From Spartobacteria bacterium (GTDB lineage: Bacteria; Verrucomicrobiota; Verrucomicrobiia; Chthoniobacterales; Chthoniobacteraceae): a DNA stretch of 64,000 bases. How positions within the stretch are numbered: the stretch's first letter is position 1; each line of letters starts with the position of its first letter. The position numbers and the translations under genes are program-made. The DNA lies in the NCBI GenBank assembly GCA_021324825.1, contig JAJPII010000035.1, positions 42,507 to 106,506 on the forward strand, written 5' to 3'. A model generated the notes under the pieces. That model had not been told where the DNA came from. It ran no database searches and saw only the letters and a program-made list of their open reading frames with translations. Below are positions 54,933-64,000 of this stretch, in pieces.

Positions 54933-57853
54933 CAGCTTTTGAATTTTTTCCCGCTTCCGCAGGGACAAGGGTCGTTGCGTCCCACCTTTGGCAATTCCCG
55001 TTTCAAGGGGAGTTCCAGTTGCGGCGACTCGCTGGTTTCCGGCTTGGCGGCGGCGGCCGGAGCGTCCGGTTTTTGCAAGTGCCGCGGCAGGTTGGCCAGG
55101 AATTGCTCGAAGGCGAGGAGATTTGACGTGCTCCGGAAGAGATTGTGCAAGACCTCGTTCTTGATGGACGCCATGAGGTCGACGAACATCTCGTAGGCTT
55201 CGGTCTTGTATTCCACGAGCGGGTCTTTTTGGCCGTAGCGCCTCAGCGAGACGCCTTCCCGCAGCGAGTCCATCGCGTAAAGGTGCTCCTGCCAGAGGCG
55301 GTCGATGGCGTTCAGGATGACGTAGCGCTCGAGGCTTCGGACGGCCAGGGCCTCTTCGTGGCTGGACTTCAGTTCGTAGGATTTCTTGACCTTCTCGACG
55401 AGGGAGGCGGAGATTTCTTCGTCCGTCATCTTTTGGAAGCCGGATTTCTCGAGGGTCAGGCCGAGAGGGAAGGTGGTGTTGATCCAATGAAGCAGGGCGG
55501 GGATGTTGCGTTCGCCTTCCTCGCCGGTCTTGAGATGCTCGCCGACCTTGGCGGGAATGGCTTCGTCGATGACCTCGAAGATCATCCTGCGGGGGTCGTC
55601 GGTGTCGATGACCTCGTTGCGATAGCCGTAGACGACTTCGCGCTGCTTGTTCATCACGTCGTCGTATTCGAGCGTGTGTTTGCGGCTGAGGTAGTTGCGC
55701 TGTTCCACCCGCTTCTGCGCGGTTTCGACGCTCTTGTTGAGCCACGGGTGCTCCAGTTCCTGGCCGTCTTCCAGGCCGAAGCGTTCCATGATCTTCGTCA
55801 TCCGGTCGGAGGCGCCGAAATTGCGCATGAGGTCGTCCTCGAAGCTGACGTAAAACCGCGAGGCGCCGGGATCGCCCTGGCGCGCGCAACGGCCCCTCAA
55901 CTGCCTGTCGATGCGCCGCGACTCGTGCCGCTCCGTGCCGATGACATAGAGGCCGCCCACCTCCGGAACGCCCTGGCCCAGCTTGATGTCGGTGCCGCGG
56001 CCGGCCATGTTGGTCGAGATGGTGACCGTCCCCATCTGCCCCGCGCGGGCGACGATCTCGGCCTCCTGGAGGTGGAATTTCGCGTTGAGGACGTTGTGCG
56101 GGATTTTCTCGCGCTTCAACATACGGCTCAGCACCTCGGAGGCTTCCACGCTCACCGTTCCGACGAGGACGGGCTGGCCCTTGGCGTGCGAGTTCTTTAT
56201 TTCGGTGACGACGGCGTTGTATTTCTCGCGGCGCGTTTTGTAGATGAAATCGTTGTAATCCTTGCGGACGACGGGCCGGTTCGTGGGGATGACCGCCACG
56301 TCGAGCTGGTAGATGTCGTGGAATTCGTTGGCCTCGGTCTCGGCAGTGCCGGTCATGCCGCCCAGCTTATAATAGAGGCGGAAGTAGTTCTGGATGGTGA
56401 TGGTCGCAAGCGTCTGGGTTTCGCGGTCGATCTGGACGCCTTCCTTGGCTTCGACCGCCTGGTGCAAGCCGTCGCTCCAGCGGCGGCCGGGCATTTTGCG
56501 GCCGGTGAATTCGTCGACGATCATGACCTTGTTTTCCTCGACGACGTACTGCACGTCCTTCTCATAAAGACAGTACGCGCGCAGGAGCTGCGAAATATTG
56601 TGGATGCGTTCGGATTGATGATCGCAATGCGCCTGGCGGTCGATCTTCGCTTTCTCCTTGGCTTCGGCGGTAAGCTTCGGATCGAGGTCGATGTCGGTGA
56701 ACTCGCTTATCAAGTCCGGCAGCACGAAGGCGTCCGGCTCGTCCGGATTCAAAAACGTGCGGCCCTGTTCCGAGAGATCGGACTCGTGCTGCCGTTCGTC
56801 GATCGTGAAGAAGAGTTCCTCCTTCAATGCGAAGAGCTCGTCCTTGCGCGTGTCCTGGTAGAAGGAGAGCTCGGCCTTGTCGATGACCTTGCGCGCCTCG
56901 GGGTCTTCCATCAGGCGCAGGAGTCCTTTGTTCCGGGGCTGGCCCAGCTTCACCTTGAACAGGATGCGCCCGGCGTCCTCGGTCTTGCCCGCCTCCAGGA
57001 GTTCCTTCGCCTCCGTGGTGAGGCGGTTGCAGAGCATCGACTGTTTGCGGACGAGTTGATCCACCAGCGGCTTGAAGCGGTCGTACTGGTGCGTGGAAAC
57101 GGTCGCCGGCCCGCTGATGATGAGCGGAACGCGCGCTTCGTCGATGAGGATGGAATCGACTTCATCGACGATGGCGTAGTAGTAGCCGCGCTGGACCTGC
57201 TGCTCGCGGGTGGTGGCCATGCCGTTGTCGCGCAGGTAGTCGAATCCGAACTCGCTGTTCGTCCCGTAGGTGATGTCGCAGGCGTATTGCTGCCTGCGCA
57301 CCGCGGGCGACTGGTCGTGCTGGATGACGCCGCACGTCAAGCCCAGGAACCGGTAGAGTTCCCCCATCCACTCCGCGTCGCGCCGGGCGAGGTAATCATT
57401 CACCGTCACCAGATGCACGCCGCGCCCGGTGAGGGCGTTGAGGTAGAGCGGGAGGGTCGCAACGAGGGTCTTGCCTTCGCCCGTCGCCATCTCCGCGATC
57501 TTCCCTTGGTGGAGCACGATGCCGCCGATAAGCTGCACGTCGAAGTGAACCATGTTCCAGGTGATCGGCTGGTCGCACACCGTGCACACCTTGCCGCAGA
57601 GGCGCCGCGCGGCGTTCTTCACCACGGCGAAGGCTTCCGGCAATATCTCGTCTAGCGCCGCGGCCTGTTCGGCGGGGTCTTCGATCTTCGACAGCCGCTC
57701 CTTCCATTCCGCGGTTTTCGCGCGCAAGGCGCCTTCGGAGCCGGCCTGCAATTGCTGTTCGATCTCATTGATGCGCGCCACCGTGGGCCGCAGCCGCTTG
57801 ATCTCGCGCTGATTCCGCGACCCGATGATCTTCTTGAGAATCCAGTTGATCAT
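54914..57853 (-). CDS. secA: preprotein translocase ATPase SecA
   Basis: Motor of Sec-dependent export, 979 residues from MINWILKKIIGSRNQREIKR, whose ATG overlaps the ridA stop. NBD1 has the Walker A MATGEGKTLVATLPLYLNAL near residue 123 and VHLVTVNDYLARRDAEWMG; Walker B is IVDEVDSILIDEARVPLIIS near residue 228. NBD2 includes MAGRGTDIKLG near residue 625 and GTERHESRRIDRQLRGRCAR near residue 645. The C-terminus ends in the zinc-binding NDPCPCGSGKKFKSCCG. Two in-family inserts make it longer than E. coli SecA (901). Confidence 0.97.
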   Translation of the reverse strand: MINWILKKIIGSRNQREIKRLRPTVARINEIEQQLQAGSEGALRAKTAEWKERLSKIEDPAEQAAALDEILPEAFAVVKNAARRLCGKVCTVCDQPITWNMVHFDVQLIGGIVLHQGKIAEMATGEGKTLVATLPLYLNALTGRGVHLVTVNDYLARRDAEWMGELYRFLGLTCGVIQHDQSPAVRRQQYACDITYGTNSEFGFDYLRDNGMATTREQQVQRGYYYAIVDEVDSILIDEARVPLIISGPATVSTHQYDRFKPLVDQLVRKQSMLCNRLTTEAKELLEAGKTEDAGRILFKVKLGQPRNKGLLRLMEDPEARKVIDKAELSFYQDTRKDELFALKEELFFTIDERQHESDLSEQGRTFLNPDEPDAFVLPDLISEFTDIDLDPKLTAEAKEKAKIDRQAHCDHQSERIHNISQLLRAYCLYEKDVQYVVEENKVMIVDEFTGRKMPGRRWSDGLHQAVEAKEGVQIDRETQTLATITIQNYFRLYYKLGGMTGTAETEANEFHDIYQLDVAVIPTNRPVVRKDYNDFIYKTRREKYNAVVTEIKNSHAKGQPVLVGTVSVEASEVLSRMLKREKIPHNVLNAKFHLQEAEIVARAGQMGTVTISTNMAGRGTDIKLGQGVPEVGGLYVIGTERHESRRIDRQLRGRCARQGDPGASRFYVSFEDDLMRNFGASDRMTKIMERFGLEDGQELEHPWLNKSVETAQKRVEQRNYLSRKHTLEYDDVMNKQREVVYGYRNEVIDTDDPRRMIFEVIDEAIPAKVGEHLKTGEEGERNIPALLHWINTTFPLGLTLEKSGFQKMTDEEISASLVEKVKKSYELKSSHEEALAVRSLERYVILNAIDRLWQEHLYAMDSLREGVSLRRYGQKDPLVEYKTEAYEMFVDLMASIKNEVLHNLFRSTSNLLAFEQFLANLPRHLQKPDAPAAAAKPETSESPQLELPLKRELPKVGRNDPCPCGSGKKFKSCCGRSA

Positions 57854-58233
57854 GCGTCCTCCGAAGCGATCGCCTCGATCTCCACGCGCGCTCCACGGGG
57901 CAGGGCGGAAACCTGGATGGTGGAACGCGCAGGAGGCCGTTCGGGAAAATACTTCGCGTACACCTCGTTCATGGCCGCGAAGTCCGCCAGGTCGACCAGG
58001 AACACCGTCGTCTTCACCACGTTGGAATAGGCCATGCCCGCGGCCTTCAGCACGGCGCCGAGATTTTCCAGCACCCGCGTGGTCTGGACATGAATATCCT
58101 GCCCGGCCAGTTCGCCGGTCGCCGGGTAAAGGGGAATCTGCCCCGCGCAAAAGAGCAGGCGGCCCGCCGCTATCGCCTGCGAGTACGGCCCTACGGCGCC
58201 GGGGGCGTCCCCGCTGGCAATGACCTTTTTCAT
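57850..58233 (-). CDS. ridA: RidA family reactive intermediate deaminase
   Basis: Small trimeric enzyme hydrolysing enamine/imine intermediates. It has 127 residues from MKKVIASGDAPGAVGPYSQA, the standard N-terminus. Conserved blocks are LLFCAGQIPLYPATGELAG, NVVKTTVFLVDLADFAAMNE, the active-site Arg in PPARSTIQVSALPRGARVEI and the terminal Glu of VEIEAIA. It is the first gene of a unit with secA, ATGA-coupled, behind a promoter with a perfect -35. Confidence 0.94.
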   Translation of the reverse strand: MKKVIASGDAPGAVGPYSQAIAAGRLLFCAGQIPLYPATGELAGQDIHVQTTRVLENLGAVLKAAGMAYSNVVKTTVFLVDLADFAAMNEVYAKYFPERPPARSTIQVSALPRGARVEIEAIASEDA

Positions 58234-58243
58234 GGAGAGGCGA

Positions 58244-58272
58244 AAGCTACCTACTGCGGGGTATGGTGTCAA
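58244..58272 (-). promoter_or_regulatory. promoter for ridA-secA
   Basis: On the minus strand TTGACA (58267-58272, perfect -35), a 17-nt spacer and TAGCTT (58244-58249, weak -10). The -10 ends 10 nt before the ridA ATG, leaving room for a leader of only a few bases. Confidence 0.45.
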
Positions 58273-58369
58273 TGCACGGCCCTCCCCGGCGGCGGCGGAG
58301 CCCCCCGGCGAGTTGCGGTTTTTTAAAATAAATACTTGCCACCCCTCCTGTTTTTTGGCTGGGTCTATC

Positions 58370-59377
58370 ATGCGAAACATATTGTTTTCGTGTCCCGCGT
58401 GCGGGCAGCATCTCGACGCGGAAGCCGAGTGGGGAGGCATGGAAGTCCCGTGCCCCGCCTGCGAACAGGCTATCACCATCCCCCCCGAGGCCGATCACAG
58501 CGCCCTCCACGCGATGAAATCCGAGCGGGATATGATCGCGATAGCGCTGCAACGCGCCAGGGACTCGCTCGCAGCCGCGGAACGGGAAAAGCAGTCCCTG
58601 CGGGCCGCCCTTGGCGAATCCGGCGCGGCCCTCGCGGTGGAGGAGGAGAGCTTTAAAAACCTTTTGGCAAAACACGAAAGCTTGCAGGACGAGATGGCGG
58701 GCCTGCGGCGATCCTCCGCCGAACGGGAGTCGCGACACGAGGCCGTGCGCGGCGAACTCCAGGAACTCGCGGAAGAAAGCCGGCGGCTCACGGAGCGCCT
58801 GTCCGGGCAGGAGCGGCTTGCGGCCGGAACCCGCGAAGAATTGAACGCCGCGCTCAAAAACAGCGAGACGGTCGTGGCGGACTGGGACGAGACCAAACTC
58901 CAGTTGCGCCAGGCCCTCGCGGCCCGCGACGAGGCGCAGAGAGAGCGCAACAAACTGAAGGCCGACCTCTCGGTCCGTCACGAGCTCGCGGACTTCCTCG
59001 CGTTGCGGGAAAAAGCCGCCGAGATGGAAATCGCGCTGAACGGAGTGCGGGAAAAATTCGGGCGCGTCCTCGTGGAACTCCGCACCGCGCGGGGGGAAAT
59101 CCACCGGTTGAACGATGAGAGGGTGCGGCTGAAACTGGAACTCGCCGCGTCCCGGGACGCGATGGCGGGCTCCAAACTGGAACGGGACAACGCCGTCCTG
59201 CGGAGCCTCGTCAAGCGCCTCAACGAGGAACTGAACCAATACCGGCCCCTCTCCCGGCGCGCCGCGACGAAACTCGCCGCCAGGCTGCGGGCCGCGCGCG
59301 GCGAAAAGGGAATTTTTCCCTTGTCTTGGCTCAGGCGCCTGGCTATCTCTCCCGCTGAACCAATAAAACACCCATGA
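58370..59377 (+). CDS. zinc-ribbon coiled-coil protein
   Basis: A 335-residue protein of unknown function. The N-terminus MRNILFSCPACGQHLDAEAE with VPCPACEQAITIP forms a two-CxxC zinc ribbon of the 'FmdB/zinc-ribbon' look common in PVC bacteria. Residues about 50-300 are a long charged coiled coil (for example ESRRLTERLSGQERLAAGTR). A basic C-terminus (RRAATKLAARLRAARGEKG) follows. The ATG sits only a few bases after a pyrimidine-rich stretch with no clear ribosome-binding site. It overlaps the next gene by 4 nt. Confidence 0.75.
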   Translation: MRNILFSCPACGQHLDAEAEWGGMEVPCPACEQAITIPPEADHSALHAMKSERDMIAIALQRARDSLAAAEREKQSLRAALGESGAALAVEEESFKNLLAKHESLQDEMAGLRRSSAERESRHEAVRGELQELAEESRRLTERLSGQERLAAGTREELNAALKNSETVVADWDETKLQLRQALAARDEAQRERNKLKADLSVRHELADFLALREKAAEMEIALNGVREKFGRVLVELRTARGEIHRLNDERVRLKLELAASRDAMAGSKLERDNAVLRSLVKRLNEELNQYRPLSRRAATKLAARLRAARGEKGIFPLSWLRRLAISPAEPIKHP

Positions 59378-59886
59378 ATCTTTTCTCCCGCTCCTTGCTC
59401 GCCCTCCTTGTCGCCGGACTTCCCCTGCTCGCGCACGCGGACGATTACAGCTTCGAGTTCAAGACTGAAAAAAAGAAGACGGAGGGACACCGCTCCACGT
59501 CGGTCTCCGAAACGGTATCGAAAGAAAAGTGGTGTTACGCCGTGACAATCGAAAACCACTCCTTCAAGGACATCGCCGACATCCAGGTCAAATACATCGT
59601 CTACTTAAAACAGCAACCGCAAGGCGGCAGGGTAGCCGTGGAAAAACACAACGCCGGCGCCACAACCATCGCGACGCTGCAAAATAACGGAAGTTTCGCT
59701 TTCACGACGAACCCCATCGACCTCACGAGAACCGAACTGGAGAACGGCTATTACTGGGCAAATGGCGCCGATTCGCGTTCCTGGGCCAACCTCAACGGAA
59801 TATGGATCCGGCTATATAAGGACGGGAAGATGATCGGCGAGTATGCGGATCCTTCCCGTCTCTCCCGCGGGAAGTGGGGGAACTAA
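59374..59886 (+). CDS. small secreted hypothetical protein
   Basis: A 170-residue exported protein: signal peptide MNLFSRSLLALLVAGLPLLA ending at HADD, then a beta-rich mature domain (CYAVTIENHSFKDIADIQVK, followed by YIVYLKQ, and ENGYYWANGADSRSWANLNG). The Lys/Glu-rich segment FEFKTEKKKTEGHR follows the signal. No family recognised. Start ATG overlaps the coiled-coil gene stop, so co-expression is likely. It ends near a palindromic hairpin, 109 nt before the convergent parA. Confidence 0.7.
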   Translation: MNLFSRSLLALLVAGLPLLAHADDYSFEFKTEKKKTEGHRSTSVSETVSKEKWCYAVTIENHSFKDIADIQVKYIVYLKQQPQGGRVAVEKHNAGATTIATLQNNGSFAFTTNPIDLTRTELENGYYWANGADSRSWANLNGIWIRLYKDGKMIGEYADPSRLSRGKWGN

Positions 59887-59935
59887 AGCGTGTCATACAC
59901 GTTTGCCCGTTCTGCCAGGTTGCCTAAGTTGTAGA

Positions 59936-59954
59936 GGCGGCTGTATCAGCCGCC
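59936..59954. repeat. perfect hairpin GGCGGCTG-TAT-CAGCCGCC
   Basis: 8-bp perfect stem with a 3-nt loop in the gap between the convergent genes at 59886 and 59995. It has no U-tract. It may be a weak bidirectional terminator or a dispersed palindromic element; the flanking TAGAGGCGGCTG look would suit a repeated element. Confidence 0.5.
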
Positions 59955-59994
59955 CAAGACTTGGAACAATTTGGCGCTTTGGCAACGACGCCGC

Positions 59995-60765
59995 TCAGGG
60001 CAAATTCCTTAGCAGGAATTCCTTCGCCAGGGCGCGGTACGCGTTCGCCCCGACGCCGTGTGGGTCGTACTCGATGATCGGCTTGCCGAAGCTCGGAGCC
60101 TCGCCCAGCCTGACCGTACGCGGGATTGCGGATTCATAGACAGTCGCTCCGAAGTGTTTGCGCACTTCCTGCATCACCTGCTGGCTCAGGTTCGTGCGGG
60201 AATCGAACATCGTCATCACGATGCCCCCCAAGGCCAGCGCGGGATTTATGCCGCTCTCCTGAATCTTGCCGACGATGTTCACAATCTTCGACAGCCCTTC
60301 GAGCGCGAAATATTCGCACTGGATCGGAACCAGCAATTCATCCGCCGCCGCCAGCGCGTTCGTCATGAGGATCCCGAGCGAAGGCGGGCAGTCGATCAGG
60401 ACAAAGTCGAAAGGGGCGTCCGACGCCAGCGGCGCCAGAGCCATGCGCAGGCGCGCAAGGTGGTCCTCCAGACGCGCCACTTCGATCTCCGCGCCCGCCA
60501 GGTCGATATCCGCCGGCACGATGAAAAGCCGCTCAAAACGGGTGGGGAGAACCTTGTCGGCCAGCAATTCCTCGCCCAGCAGCGGGCCGTAGAGGCTCAT
60601 CCCTTCCGCGACCTCCAGGCCGAGCGCGCTCGTCGCATTCGCCTGCGGGTCGAGATCAATCAAGAGCACGGCGCGGCCTTCGGCGGCAAGACAGCTTCCC
60701 AGGTTGACGGACGTGGTCGTCTTCCCAACCCCGCCTTTTTGATTCGCGACCGCAATCGTCTTCAC
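59995..60765 (-). CDS. parA: ParA-family chromosome partitioning ATPase
   Basis: A 256-residue Walker-type ATPase (Soj/ParA). The start is GTG at 60765: (M)KTIAVANQKGGVGKTTTSVN with deviant Walker A KGGVGKT. IDLDPQANATSAL, DFVLIDCPPSLGILMTNALA and the family stretch VQEVRKHFG-like MQEVRKHFGATVYESAIPRT are intact. It should segregate the chromosome with ParB on the nucleoid, but no parB or parS is visible here. The gene upstream on the other strand is a helicase. Confidence 0.92.
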   Translation of the reverse strand: MKTIAVANQKGGVGKTTTSVNLGSCLAAEGRAVLLIDLDPQANATSALGLEVAEGMSLYGPLLGEELLADKVLPTRFERLFIVPADIDLAGAEIEVARLEDHLARLRMALAPLASDAPFDFVLIDCPPSLGILMTNALAAADELLVPIQCEYFALEGLSKIVNIVGKIQESGINPALALGGIVMTMFDSRTNLSQQVMQEVRKHFGATVYESAIPRTVRLGEAPSFGKPIIEYDPHGVGANAYRALAKEFLLRNLP

Positions 60766-60856
60766 TCGGCGCGAGATTTCCGTAATCCGGCGTGGAAAGC
60801 GAATAAAAACAGGCGGGTTGCCAACGCCCCCAGCTCGGGGAAGGATACCCGGCACG

Positions 60857-63800
60857 GTGACACCAGAACTCTCCGAGAAGTTGCTGGCCGAAGCAGGCGG
60901 CTGGCAGGCGATGAAACAGGCGCGCGCGCTCCATGATACGGGGCGCGTCATCAGTTCCAACTACACCGCGCCCATCCTGCGCGGCCTGGTGCGGGACGGC
61001 GGCGTCGAATACCGGGCGGGATTGAAACTCGGGTCGAACGTCGAAAATCTTTGCGGCTGCCGCGCATCGAGGGAGTGGGGGATGATATGCGCCCACTCGC
61101 TCGCCGCCGGCCTCGCCGCATTGCGCGTGAAAACGCCGCCCCCGGCGCCTGCCGCCGCCCCGGCTCCCGCGCCGGCGATTCCTCCTTTCTTTTCCGCCGA
61201 TGGACAGGGCGAGGCCGCAAGCATTCACGTCATCCTTCCGTTGAACATCAAGTCCGCCTGGGAGAAGGACCAACTCACTGTAGGCATCGAGGCTGAATCG
61301 GGAAATCGGCGCGTCCTCATCCAGGCCCTCGACCCGAAGAAAACCTACCGCTGCGGCTCGGAAGACCTGCCGCTCCTCGCAACCGCGCGCCGCTTTGGAA
61401 ACGGCCGCCTCGCGGGGATGCTCGTCCTGAACCGGGCGGGCTTCCTGGAATTGCTGCGCGCCTTGCCCGGCCATCCCCGCGTGACGCAAGGGAAGAGCGC
61501 CGCGGTAAACATCGCCTCGGCTCCGCTCAAGCCGCGATTGCTCGTTGAAACCGGCAGCGCCTTCCGGCTGCGCGTTGAATTGACGGGCGAACTCTTCGTC
61601 GCGGGATCAAACCGGTGGCTCTTTCAAAACGGCCGCTTCCAGGAAATCGCACCCGGGCTGCCGGCCGCCTACGACGAGCTTCTTCACAAGGAAATCGTCC
61701 TCTCTCCGGAAGAAGGCGCCGCCTTCGCCGCAAGGGAACTGCCCGCGCTGCGGCAGTATTTCGAAGTACGGCAGGAAGGCGCTGAAATCTCCTTCGTCCC
61801 GGCCAGCCCCGGGTTTTCCCTCACATTGGAAGGCTCGCTGAACCATCTCTCCGCGCGCCTGCAATTCCTCTACACACGGCGCGTCATTACCGCGGGCTTG
61901 GGCGACGCCTCCGAGCAATTCTCAACGCCCGACCCGGCGAACCCAGCCCGCTACCTGACCCGGAACACCGGCGCCGAAGCCCAGGCCATCGCGCGGCTTA
62001 CCCGCTGGGGATTCACTGGACCGGATACGACCGGCCATTACGCCTCGACGGGCGAACGCCGGATCCTCGAATTCCTCGCGCGCGAACTGCCACACTTGCA
62101 GCGCGAATGGAAGGTCGCGTTCGGCTCCCGGTTCCAGCACATCCGGGGACAGATCGAAACCATCAAGCCGCGAATCGAGTTCTCCTCCTCGGGAGAAAAT
62201 TGGTTCGACATGAACGTAAGCCTCGCCGCTCCCGGCGGAGAGCGTTTCTCAAACGCCGAGATACAGCGGCTCCTCGCGAGCGGCCAGAGTCACGTCCGCC
62301 TCAAGAACGGGCGGCTCGCCGTCTTCGACGCGGGCATGCTGGATGAATTGCAAAACGTCCTCGTGGACTGCGCGCCCTCGCAACGCCAGCCGGGCCTCTA
62401 CCGCATGGACCGCATGCACGCCGGATACATCGGCGCCATCCTCTCCGACCAATCCGGGGTTTCAACAAGCGGCGCGCTTCCGTGGACTGCCGGAACCTCC
62501 TCGGCGGAAAAGATGACGCCGATCCCCCTCGGCTCGCTGGAAGACATCCTTCGCCCCTATCAAAAACAGGGCGTCTATTGGATGACCTTCCTCGCCGCAA
62601 ACGGATTCGGCGGCATCCTGGCCGATGAGATGGGCCTGGGGAAAACCATCCAGGCGCTCGCCTTTCTCCGCGCCGCGGGCGGCGTGTCCCTGATCGTCTG
62701 CCCCTCCTCCCTCATCCACAACTGGAAGAGGGAAGCCGGGCGGTTCTGCCCCGAACTGCCGATCCTCCTCCTGGAAGGCCCCGAGCGGCACGACCGCTTC
62801 GCCAAAGCAAGCGAGGCGCGCCTTCTCATAACCAGCTACCCCTTGTTGCGGCGCGATATCGACCGTTACCGGGGAATGGAATTCTCAACCGTCATCCTCG
62901 ACGAAGCCCAGCACATCAAAAACCCCGATACCCAGAACGCCCAGGGCGCCGCCGCCCTGAAAGCCGCGCACCGCTTCGTCCTCACCGGAACCCCGATGGA
63001 AAACTCCGTGCGCGACCTCTGGTCTCTCATGCACTTCGTCATGCCCGGCTACCTTGGCTCCCGGGACGACTTCCGCGACCGCTACGAACGGCCCGTCCAG
63101 GACGACACCGGGGCCGTGCGCGCCCGCCTGGCAAAGCGTCTGCGGCCATTCATGCTTCGGCGGCTCAAACGCGAAGTTGCAACTGATTTGCCGGATAAAA
63201 TAGAGCAAGTAGCTTATTGCGAACTATCTTCCGAGCAATCAAGCGTCTATCAAGACCTCCTCGCCGCAAGCCGCACCCAAATCGACGCCGCCGTCTCCGC
63301 AAAAAGCCCCGGCGCATCCCGCATGCTGATCCTGACCGCCCTTTTGCGCCTGCGACAAGCCTGCTGCGATCTCCGATTGCTAAAACTCGACGGCGTCAAC
63401 CCCGCACAATGCTCCGCCAAGCTCGACCTCCTGGACGAACTCCTGGAAGAAGCCATCGACGGCGGCCACCGGGTGCTCATCTACAGCCAGTTCGTCACCA
63501 TGCTCGGGCTGATCCGGCAACGCCTGGAGGAAGCAGAAACGCCCATCTGCTACCTGGACGGCTCCACAAACGACCGCGCCGGCGTCGTGGATCGTTTTCA
63601 AAACGACGCGGCAATCCCCATATTCCTCATCAGCTTGAAAGCTGGCGGCGTAGGCCTAAACCTCACGGCGGCAGACACCATCATTCATTTCGACCCGTGG
63701 TGGAACCCGGCCGTTGAAGCCCAGGCAACCGACCGCGCGCACCGCATCGGCCAGAAAAACATCGTCACATCGTACAAACTCATCGCGCGGGGCACCGTCG

Positions 63801-63919
63801 AGGAAAAGATCCTCAACCTGCAGCGAAAGAAGCGTGAAATCATCGACGCCACCGTGGAAAGCGAAGAACCGATGATGACAGCCCTCACGATGGACGAAAT
63901 CCAAAGCCTCCTGTCCTAG
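60857..63919 (+). CDS. SWIM zinc-finger SNF2-family helicase (RapA/HepA-like)
   Basis: About 1020 residues from GTG 60857 (MTPELSEKLLAEAGG), with AAGGA 11 nt upstream; a TTG at 60818 is an alternative. A SWIM-type finger C66-x-C68, C78-x-H80 (CGCRASREWGMICAHS) lies at the N-terminus. A Pro/Ala linker near residues 95-115 and a long middle region lead to the SNF2 ATPase: DEMGLGKTIQALAFLR near residue 590, VILDEAQHIKN near 681, VLTGTPMENS near 710, and helicase C motifs SLKAGGVGLNLTAAD near 927 and QATDRAHRIGQ near 955. It is probably a dsDNA translocase, and ParA is its divergent neighbour. Confidence 0.9.
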   Translation: MTPELSEKLLAEAGGWQAMKQARALHDTGRVISSNYTAPILRGLVRDGGVEYRAGLKLGSNVENLCGCRASREWGMICAHSLAAGLAALRVKTPPPAPAAAPAPAPAIPPFFSADGQGEAASIHVILPLNIKSAWEKDQLTVGIEAESGNRRVLIQALDPKKTYRCGSEDLPLLATARRFGNGRLAGMLVLNRAGFLELLRALPGHPRVTQGKSAAVNIASAPLKPRLLVETGSAFRLRVELTGELFVAGSNRWLFQNGRFQEIAPGLPAAYDELLHKEIVLSPEEGAAFAARELPALRQYFEVRQEGAEISFVPASPGFSLTLEGSLNHLSARLQFLYTRRVITAGLGDASEQFSTPDPANPARYLTRNTGAEAQAIARLTRWGFTGPDTTGHYASTGERRILEFLARELPHLQREWKVAFGSRFQHIRGQIETIKPRIEFSSSGENWFDMNVSLAAPGGERFSNAEIQRLLASGQSHVRLKNGRLAVFDAGMLDELQNVLVDCAPSQRQPGLYRMDRMHAGYIGAILSDQSGVSTSGALPWTAGTSSAEKMTPIPLGSLEDILRPYQKQGVYWMTFLAANGFGGILADEMGLGKTIQALAFLRAAGGVSLIVCPSSLIHNWKREAGRFCPELPILLLEGPERHDRFAKASEARLLITSYPLLRRDIDRYRGMEFSTVILDEAQHIKNPDTQNAQGAAALKAAHRFVLTGTPMENSVRDLWSLMHFVMPGYLGSRDDFRDRYERPVQDDTGAVRARLAKRLRPFMLRRLKREVATDLPDKIEQVAYCELSSEQSSVYQDLLAASRTQIDAAVSAKSPGASRMLILTALLRLRQACCDLRLLKLDGVNPAQCSAKLDLLDELLEEAIDGGHRVLIYSQFVTMLGLIRQRLEEAETPICYLDGSTNDRAGVVDRFQNDAAIPIFLISLKAGGVGLNLTAADTIIHFDPWWNPAVEAQATDRAHRIGQKNIVTSYKLIARGTVEEKILNLQRKKREIIDATVESEEPMMTALTMDEIQSLLS

Positions 63920-63929
63920 GCCAGGGGAA

Positions 63930-63948
63930 GTTCACAAGTTGTTCACAA
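63930..63948. repeat. direct repeat GTTCACAA x2
   Basis: GTTCACAA at 63930-63937 and 63941-63948, with an 11-nt period, in an AT-richer stretch at the window edge just after the helicase stop. It resembles, but does not match, a DnaA box (TTATNCACA). It could also be a regulator site of a gene beyond the window. The remaining bases to 64000 hold no gene I can see. Confidence 0.35.
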
Positions 63949-64000
63949 CCACATAATCCCTTCGCCTCCATGTGCATATCAATAACATCATACAATATAT

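Noticed and set aside
59995..60765. ParA as sign of an integrated plasmid
   Set aside because: No other plasmid, integrase or repeat boundary is seen; chromosomal ParA is more likely.

Overview
The window is a high-GC (about 60-65% by eye), gene-dense bacterial chromosome segment. A TonB-dependent receptor, LPS-type glycosyltransferases and a BamE-like lipoprotein point to a diderm cell. ClpC with McsA/McsB, many short verruco/planctomycete-style secreted hypotheticals and CACGGATAA-type repeats make Verrucomicrobiota (PVC group) my best guess. That is inference from gene content, not a measured placement. No phage, insertion sequence or CRISPR array was seen.

Layout. 1-12026 (minus): a compact respiratory complex I operon, nuoD-(BamE-like lipoprotein)-nuoE-F-G-H-I-J-K-L-M-N. 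It starts at nuoD, with no nuoA, B or C nearby, and nuoN runs off the left edge. 12117-18380: carbonic anhydrase, tRNA-Cys, an iron-uptake pair (PiuC-type hydroxylase and siderophore receptor), then hisI-trpE-trpG preceded by a structured leader with an intrinsic terminator just before hisI. 18457-23779 (plus): an AddA/RecB-like helicase-nuclease, a stand-alone LigD-type polymerase/primase and a sialate O-acetylesterase, coupled by ATGA overlaps. 23890-30139 (minus): a six-gene operon from an ABC exporter to threonine synthase, including a trypsin-fold protein that lacks its catalytic serine. 30212-30931: a DUF1326 protein behind a good, possibly leaderless, promoter. 31080-35185 (minus): acylphosphatase, a GalT-like protein lacking the nucleophilic histidine, a membrane zincin, a YD-repeat protein and a GT9 glycosyltransferase.

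35225-44819 (plus): a GT4 glycosyltransferase, a two-gene TIR-membrane / coiled-coil-LytR_C-like module, rplU-rpmA, trmL, a LolD-like ATPase, ilvE and mcsA-mcsB-clpC. 44816-48395: small secreted proteins, a 38-bp-arm inverted repeat that encodes part of a signal peptide, tRNA-Ala and tRNA-Leu. 48437-58233 (minus): hybrid sensor kinase, hflX, miaA, an RRM protein reading-frame-continuous with an upstream TPR membrane protein, secA and ridA. 58370-63919: a zinc-ribbon coiled-coil protein, a small secreted protein, ParA and a SWIM/SNF2 helicase.

Most interesting: the TIR/LytR_C module (36330-38082), the hisI leader attenuator, two tRNA anticodon-loop modification genes (trmL, miaA) that both lack a canonical start codon, three enzyme folds with a missing catalytic residue, and a repeat arm used as signal-peptide coding sequence. 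Most genes outside the accessory clusters are ordinary housekeeping genes, and no system here can be called new without comparative searches.
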